DNA of 64,000 nt, from positions 1-64,000 of the forward strand of contig CAJJAR010000004.1 in assembly GCA_905182105.1 (NCBI GenBank), written 5' to 3'. The notes below the pieces were generated by a model. That model searched no databases and was not told the origin of the DNA. It worked only from the letters and a program-made list of their open reading frames with translations. Made by a program: the position numbers and the translations under genes. Below, in pieces: positions 60,224 to 64,000 of the stretch (positions within the stretch are counted from its first letter, which is position 1; each line of letters begins with the position of its first letter). This stretch comes from an uncultured Paracoccaceae bacterium. GTDB lineage: Bacteria > Pseudomonadota > Alphaproteobacteria > Rhodobacterales > Rhodobacteraceae.

Positions 60224-61336
60224 ATGGCTAAGTTAATCAACTACGGCATCATCGGCTGCGGCATGATGGGACAAGAGCACCTACGCAATATCGCCTTGCT
60301 ACCTGACACCAACGTGGCCGCCATCTTTGAACCCGATGTTGGCATGGCAGGAATCGCCAAAATCTTGGCTCCCAACGCGCAGTTCTGTGACAGTATTGAT
60401 GCCCTGTTGGTGATTGAGGCGTTGGATTGTCTGGTTATTGTCAGCCCGAACTTTATGCATTTGGAACAGTTGGAACAGATCGCCCAAACGCGGTCTTTGC
60501 CGATCTTGGTGGAAAAGCCACTGTTCACAGATCCAAACGCATTTGCCCGTGTGCGCAAGTTCAGCGAAACCTATCCATCCCCCGTTTGGGTCGCGATGGA
60601 ATACCGCTATATGCCGCCAATCGCTGCCCTGCGGTCAGAGGTGGAAGAGGCCACTGGTGGGATCAAGATGCTGTCGATCCGCGAACACCGTTTCCCGTTC
60701 CTTGAAAAGGTCGGCGATTGGAACCGCTTTAACGCCAAATCGGGTGGCACATTCGTTGAGAAATGTTGTCACTTCTTTGATCTGATGCGTTTGCTGACCA
60801 AATCAGAACCCGTGCGGATCATGGCCAGTGCGGGCCAGAACGTGAACCATTTGGACGAGGTTTATGACGGTCAAACATCAGATATTATCGACAACGGTTA
60901 TGTCATTGTGGATTTTGAGAACGGGATGCGTGCGATGCTGGAACTGTGCATGTTTGCCGAAGGATCGCGTTATCAAGAAGAGGTGAGCGTGGTTGGCCCC
61001 AAAGGCAAGATCGAGGCGCTTGTGCCAGGGCCGGGCCGTTTCTGGCCTGCGCATCTGGGCGATGCCCCAATCCCGCAATTGATCGTCAGCCCGCGCAATC
61101 CCAGCGGGCCAGAGGTACGCGAAATCCCCGTTGATCCCACATTGCTGGATGCCGGGGATCACAACGGGTCTACATTTTATCAACACGAGGGTTTCTTGGC
61201 CTTGGTGCGCGGGGAGCGTGATGTTGCAGACGTGACGTTTGAGGATGGATTGCGGGCCGTGGCAATGGGCATGGCCGCACAAGAAAGCGCGCGGACAGGG
61301 CAAAGCGTGCTATGGGCTGAGTTCATGGATAAATAG
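60224..61336 (+). CDS. Gfo/Idh/MocA-family dehydrogenase next to the monooxygenase operon
   Basis: A 370-residue oxidoreductase. The start YGIIGCGMMGQEHLRNIALL binds NAD, EKPLFTDPNAF is the catalytic Lys motif, and MRAMLELCMFAEGSRYQEEVSVVGPKG belongs to the C-terminal sheet. It follows the GntR gene closely and is probably co-transcribed. A sugar or sulfosugar substrate is a guess. The codon use looks more GC-rich than that of the inositol genes. Confidence 0.85.
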   Translation: MAKLINYGIIGCGMMGQEHLRNIALLPDTNVAAIFEPDVGMAGIAKILAPNAQFCDSIDALLVIEALDCLVIVSPNFMHLEQLEQIAQTRSLPILVEKPLFTDPNAFARVRKFSETYPSPVWVAMEYRYMPPIAALRSEVEEATGGIKMLSIREHRFPFLEKVGDWNRFNAKSGGTFVEKCCHFFDLMRLLTKSEPVRIMASAGQNVNHLDEVYDGQTSDIIDNGYVIVDFENGMRAMLELCMFAEGSRYQEEVSVVGPKGKIEALVPGPGRFWPAHLGDAPIPQLIVSPRNPSGPEVREIPVDPTLLDAGDHNGSTFYQHEGFLALVRGERDVADVTFEDGLRAVAMGMAAQESARTGQSVLWAEFMDK

Positions 61337-61526
61337 GCAGAGCAATGAAAGCGATGACGTTTTGAAGTTGGACATAATAGGCATGGAGTGTTCATTCCGG
61401 AATCTCGCCACTGGCCCTTTAGGCGGCTTGATAAATACGCTGTTCTTGGCTGTGCCCAATCGATTGAATTTTGCAATCAAACATCATTGGCGTTTGAAAA
61501 CCCGAACTTGAAGCGGAGACCCACCC

Positions 61527-62357
61527 ATGACGGCTTACAACCCAGAAGAAGATGGCGCAAAAATGTCTTTTGCCAAAGATATGAGCTATATTGACTACCT
61601 GTCGCTTGATCCCATCCTGGGATCGCAAAACCTTCAATCTGATGCACACGATGAAATGCTCTTTATTATTCAGCATCAGACCTCAGAGCTTTGGATGCGG
61701 TTGGCCTTGCACGAATTAAGCACTGCGCGCGAAAAGCTCGCACAAAAGGATTTCCCACCTGTTTTCAAGATGCTGACACGCGTCGCACGTATTTTTGAGC
61801 AGCTTAACAATGCATGGGACGTGTTGCGCACCATGACACCAAGTGAATACACGGAGTTTCGCGGCGATCTAGGCGCGTCTTCGGGTTTTCAATCGCATCA
61901 ATACCGATTGATTGAGTTTATCGTCGGTAACCGCAACCGCTCTATGGTTAAGGTCCACAAACATCGACCTGATTTGCATCACATGTTGGCGCAAGAGCTG
62001 GGCAAAAAATCACTCTATCACGTAGCATTAGATTGCCTTGCACATGAACTGGATATGACATTTCCGTCTGAAGTATATCGGATGGACGCTCCACATCAAG
62101 CTTGCACAGAAGTCATGGATGCTTGGACACAAGTTTACCGCGATCCGAAAGCGCATTGGCATCTTTATGAATTGGCTGAGAAGCTTGTCGACCTAGAAGA
62201 TTATTTTCGACGCTGGAGATTTAACCATGTCACAACAGTCGAACGGATAATCGGTTTTAAACGTGGAACCGGTGGGACGTCTGGTGTCAAATATCTTCGC
62301 AAGATGCTTGAGGTCGAACTTTTTCCAGAGCTTTGGAACCTACGTGGTCAATTGTGA
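61527..62357 (+). CDS. kynA: Tryptophan 2,3-dioxygenase
   Basis: A 276-residue haem dioxygenase, first enzyme of the kynurenine pathway. The motifs MSYIDYLSLDPILGSQN, DEMLFIIQHQTSELWMRLALHEL, ASSGFQSHQYRLIEF and the C-terminal FKRGTGGTSGVKYLRKML (substrate-binding loop) match TDO. It stands alone, convergent with xylA; no kynureninase is in the window. The ATG follows a GCGGAG sequence. Confidence 0.95.
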   Translation: MTAYNPEEDGAKMSFAKDMSYIDYLSLDPILGSQNLQSDAHDEMLFIIQHQTSELWMRLALHELSTAREKLAQKDFPPVFKMLTRVARIFEQLNNAWDVLRTMTPSEYTEFRGDLGASSGFQSHQYRLIEFIVGNRNRSMVKVHKHRPDLHHMLAQELGKKSLYHVALDCLAHELDMTFPSEVYRMDAPHQACTEVMDAWTQVYRDPKAHWHLYELAEKLVDLEDYFRRWRFNHVTTVERIIGFKRGTGGTSGVKYLRKMLEVELFPELWNLRGQL

Positions 62358-62362
62358 AAGCC

Positions 62363-62386
62363 GGGCGGAGGTCATAACCCCCGCCC
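62363..62386. terminator. Hairpin between convergent kynA and xylA
   Basis: GGGCGG and CCGCCC pair, extended by GG/CC inside, in the 36-base gap between the two convergent stop codons. It is likely a shared terminator, although only the minus-strand side has nearby T residues before, not after, the stem. Confidence 0.6.
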
Positions 62387-62393
62387 AAAAACC

Positions 62394-63701
62394 TTAAACG
62401 TAGCGGTTTACGATATTTTCTAGCTTTTCTTGCTGGCCTGACACCGGTTGCGGATCAAGTCTGCGCGCCTCGGCCTGTGCCGCGATTCCGTCCAGTGTCG
62501 CCCCATTGCCCAACATCGCCTGTGCATCGTCGGTTGTCCAACCGGCGTAGCGCCCCTCGCGTGGGCCTTCCAACGCCTTGTCTTCTATCATTTTTGCCGC
62601 TGCTTTTAGGCCGCGTGCACAGATGTCCATGCCGCCAACATGGGCTGCAATTAGGTCTTCGGCGTCAAGTGATTGACGACGCAATTTGGCGTCGAAATTG
62701 GTGCCGCCTGTGGTGAAGCCACCCGCCTTTAACACCTCGTAATAGGCCATTGCCGCCTCTGGGGCGTTGTTGGGGAATTGGTCGGTGTCCCAACCGGATT
62801 GGTAATCATTGCGGTTCATGTCGATAGAACCAAAGATGCCCAAAGCATTGGCCATCGCCAGTTCATGTTCAAACGAGTGACCCGCCAAAATCGCGTGACC
62901 CTGTTCAACATTCACCTTCACCTCGTCCTCAAGGCCAAAGCGCTTGAGGAAGCCGTAAACTGTGGCAACGTCATAGTCATACTGATGTTTTGTTGGCTCT
63001 TGGGGTTTTGGTTCGATCAGGATCGCGCCCTTGAACCCGATCTTGTGTTTGTACTCAACCACCATGGTTAGGAAGCGGCCCATCTGTTCCAACTCGCGCG
63101 ACAGGTCGGTGTTCAAAAGGGTTTCATACCCTTCGCGACCGCCCCACAGCACATAGTTTTCACCGCCCAATCGGTGTGTCACATCCATCGCGTTCTTCAC
63201 GATAGAGGCACAGTAAGCGAATACATTAGGGTCAGGATTGGTGCTGGCCCCTGACATGTAGCGGCGGTTTGAGAACATGTTGGCTGTACCCCAAAGCAAC
63301 TTGGGACCATTTTCCATCTTGGCCTCAAAGTAATCGGCCATTTCATGCAGGCGGCTGTTGCTTTGCGCCAGCGTTGCACCCTCTGGGCGTACATCGTGGT
63401 CGTGGAAGCAATAGTAGGGCACACCCAAAATACGGAACATGTCAAAGGCCGCATCGGCTTTCATCTTGGCCAGTTCCATCGTGTCGGCAGGGAACCACGG
63501 ACGATCAAACGTTTGGCCGCCAAAGGGGTCATTCCCCTCCCAAACAAAGTTGTGCCAGTAGCACACGGCAAAACGCAGATGCTCTGACATGGGTTTGCCC
63601 ATGATCATTTCGTTTGGGTTGTAGTGACGGAAGGCCAATGGGTTGGTGCTGTCTGGCCCTTCAAACTGAACAGGGGCGATGGCGTTAAAATAGTTGCTCA
63701 T
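62394..63701 (-). CDS. xylA: Xylose isomerase
   Basis: A 435-residue class II xylose isomerase. The catalytic His region reads [13 protein letters not shown] (near residue 97), the metal ligands lie in [38 protein letters not shown] and [20 protein letters not shown]. It converts xylose to xylulose. Its ATG overlaps the stop of the LacI-type gene upstream (ATGA), so regulator and isomerase form one operon. Confidence 0.96.
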   Translation of the reverse strand: MSNYFNAIAPVQFEGPDSTNPLAFRHYNPNEMIMGKPMSEHLRFAVCYWHNFVWEGNDPFGGQTFDRPWFPADTMELAKMKADAAFDMFRILGVPYYCFHDHDVRPEGATLAQSNSRLHEMADYFEAKMENGPKLLWGTANMFSNRRYMSGASTNPDPNVFAYCASIVKNAMDVTHRLGGENYVLWGGREGYETLLNTDLSRELEQMGRFLTMVVEYKHKIGFKGAILIEPKPQEPTKHQYDYDVATVYGFLKRFGLEDEVKVNVEQGHAILAGHSFEHELAMANALGIFGSIDMNRNDYQSGWDTDQFPNNAPEAAMAYYEVLKAGGFTTGGTNFDAKLRRQSLDAEDLIAAHVGGMDICARGLKAAAKMIEDKALEGPREGRYAGWTTDDAQAMLGNGATLDGIAAQAEARRLDPQPVSGQQEKLENIVNRYV

Positions 63702-64000
63702 AGGGAGGGGCCTTTTTCTGGGCCATCTGCTGGTGCAGGCGGCATGTTATCTTGGAAATAAAGGGAGGGAACGATGGTTCCGAAATCTGGAGGAAGGGTT
63801 TCGCCGTCGCTTAACGCTTTCATGGCATCAAGTGCGCGGGCGATTTGTTGATCTGGTTTTTGGTCAATCACTGCATCTACCAGCCCGATGGTGAGGGCCG
63901 TGCGTACGCTGCCAACCAAATCGTGCAACACAACAACGGGGCGTTGGTAGGTGACGGACTTTTGAACCTCTGACAGGGCGGCAAACAGGCCATTTTGGCC
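63698..64000 (-). CDS. LacI-family regulator, C-terminal part (cut by window end)
   Basis: The last 100 codons of a LacI/GalR-type regulator. The effector-domain ending [38 protein letters not shown] is typical of the sugar-binding domain. The open frame runs off the window edge. Position directly upstream of and overlapping xylA suggests a xylose-responsive repressor. Confidence 0.8.
   Translation of the reverse strand, partial: GQNGLFAALSEVQKSVTYQRPVVVLHDLVGSVRTALTIGLVDAVIDQKPDQQIARALDAMKALSDGETLPPDFGTIVPSLYFQDNMPPAPADGPEKGPSL

Noticed and set aside
61337-61526. Possible transposase or gene fragment upstream of kynA
   Set aside because: Six-frame reading gave no recognisable motif; it is treated as the promoter region of kynA.
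1-64000. CRISPR array, rRNA or phage structural genes
   Set aside because: No regularly spaced repeats, rRNA-like sequence or phage structural proteins were seen in reading the window.

Overview
The window looks like chromosome of a marine alphaproteobacterium of the Rhodobacterales/Roseobacter group. The basis is gene content and protein style (hps sulfonate genes, inositol genes, a PrhB-type photolyase with its TIGR03643 partner, a BigR/SqrR sulfide regulon, small HemP) and an alphaproteobacterial SOS box of the form GAAC-N7-GAAC. It holds about 60 protein genes and several broken ones. No rRNA, convincing tRNA or CRISPR array was seen.

Region 1 (1-9 kb) is patchy accessory DNA. It has the tail of an unknown gene, a ProXp-ala type tRNA editing protein, the 3' remnant of a tyrosine recombinase, an eroded hemin locus (intact hemP beside a broken periplasmic binding protein gene), a DUF3445 haem-dependent demethylase-like protein, a nitroreductase, an SOS-controlled umuDC pair whose UmuD has Cys in place of the catalytic Ser, and a dead IS6-family element. 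Region 2 (7.1-15.8 kb) is AT-rich by eye. It holds an AcoR-like regulator lacking the usual sigma54-contact motif, a divergent zinc alcohol dehydrogenase, and a five-gene ABC importer of the GlpSTPQV (glycerol) type; together they suggest uptake and oxidation of an alcohol or polyol.

Region 3 (16-31.7 kb) has a divergent PanB-like enzyme with a sterol-desaturase-family membrane protein and LysR regulator; a BigR/SqrR-controlled sulfide/persulfide operon (two YeeE/YedE proteins, persulfide dioxygenase, DUF442 sulfurtransferase, SulP transporter); and a LysR-controlled five-gene operon (DUF1185, alpha/beta hydrolase, flavin reductase, LLM monooxygenase, aldehyde dehydrogenase) whose make-up resembles the Rut pyrimidine ring-opening pathway. 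YaeQ, an FeS-type photolyase and the TIGR03643 protein follow.

Region 4 (32-46.7 kb) is a myo-inositol catabolic locus. It has an ABC importer, iolB, a LacI-type regulator, iolE, iolD, iolC, a second IolB-like gene, an iolJ-type aldolase, iolG and two further Gfo/Idh/MocA dehydrogenases. Two identical TTGCAACCGGTTGCAA operators sit in its two divergent promoter regions.

Region 5 (46.8-61.3 kb) is an organosulfonate island. A LacI-controlled TRAP transporter (hpsKLM-like), HpsN, an SDR and an MDR dehydrogenase, sulfopyruvate decarboxylase ComDE and an LldD-type flavoenzyme can be assembled into 2,3-dihydroxypropanesulfonate -> (R)-sulfolactate -> sulfopyruvate -> sulfoacetaldehyde. Next to it are a flavin reductase, an aldo/keto reductase and an SsuD-like monooxygenase arranged like the smoABC sulfoquinovose monooxygenase genes, with a GntR regulator and a Gfo/Idh dehydrogenase. 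The final part (61.5-64 kb) carries tryptophan 2,3-dioxygenase, xylose isomerase and a LacI-type regulator cut by the window end. All family calls come from reading the sequence; no searches were run.
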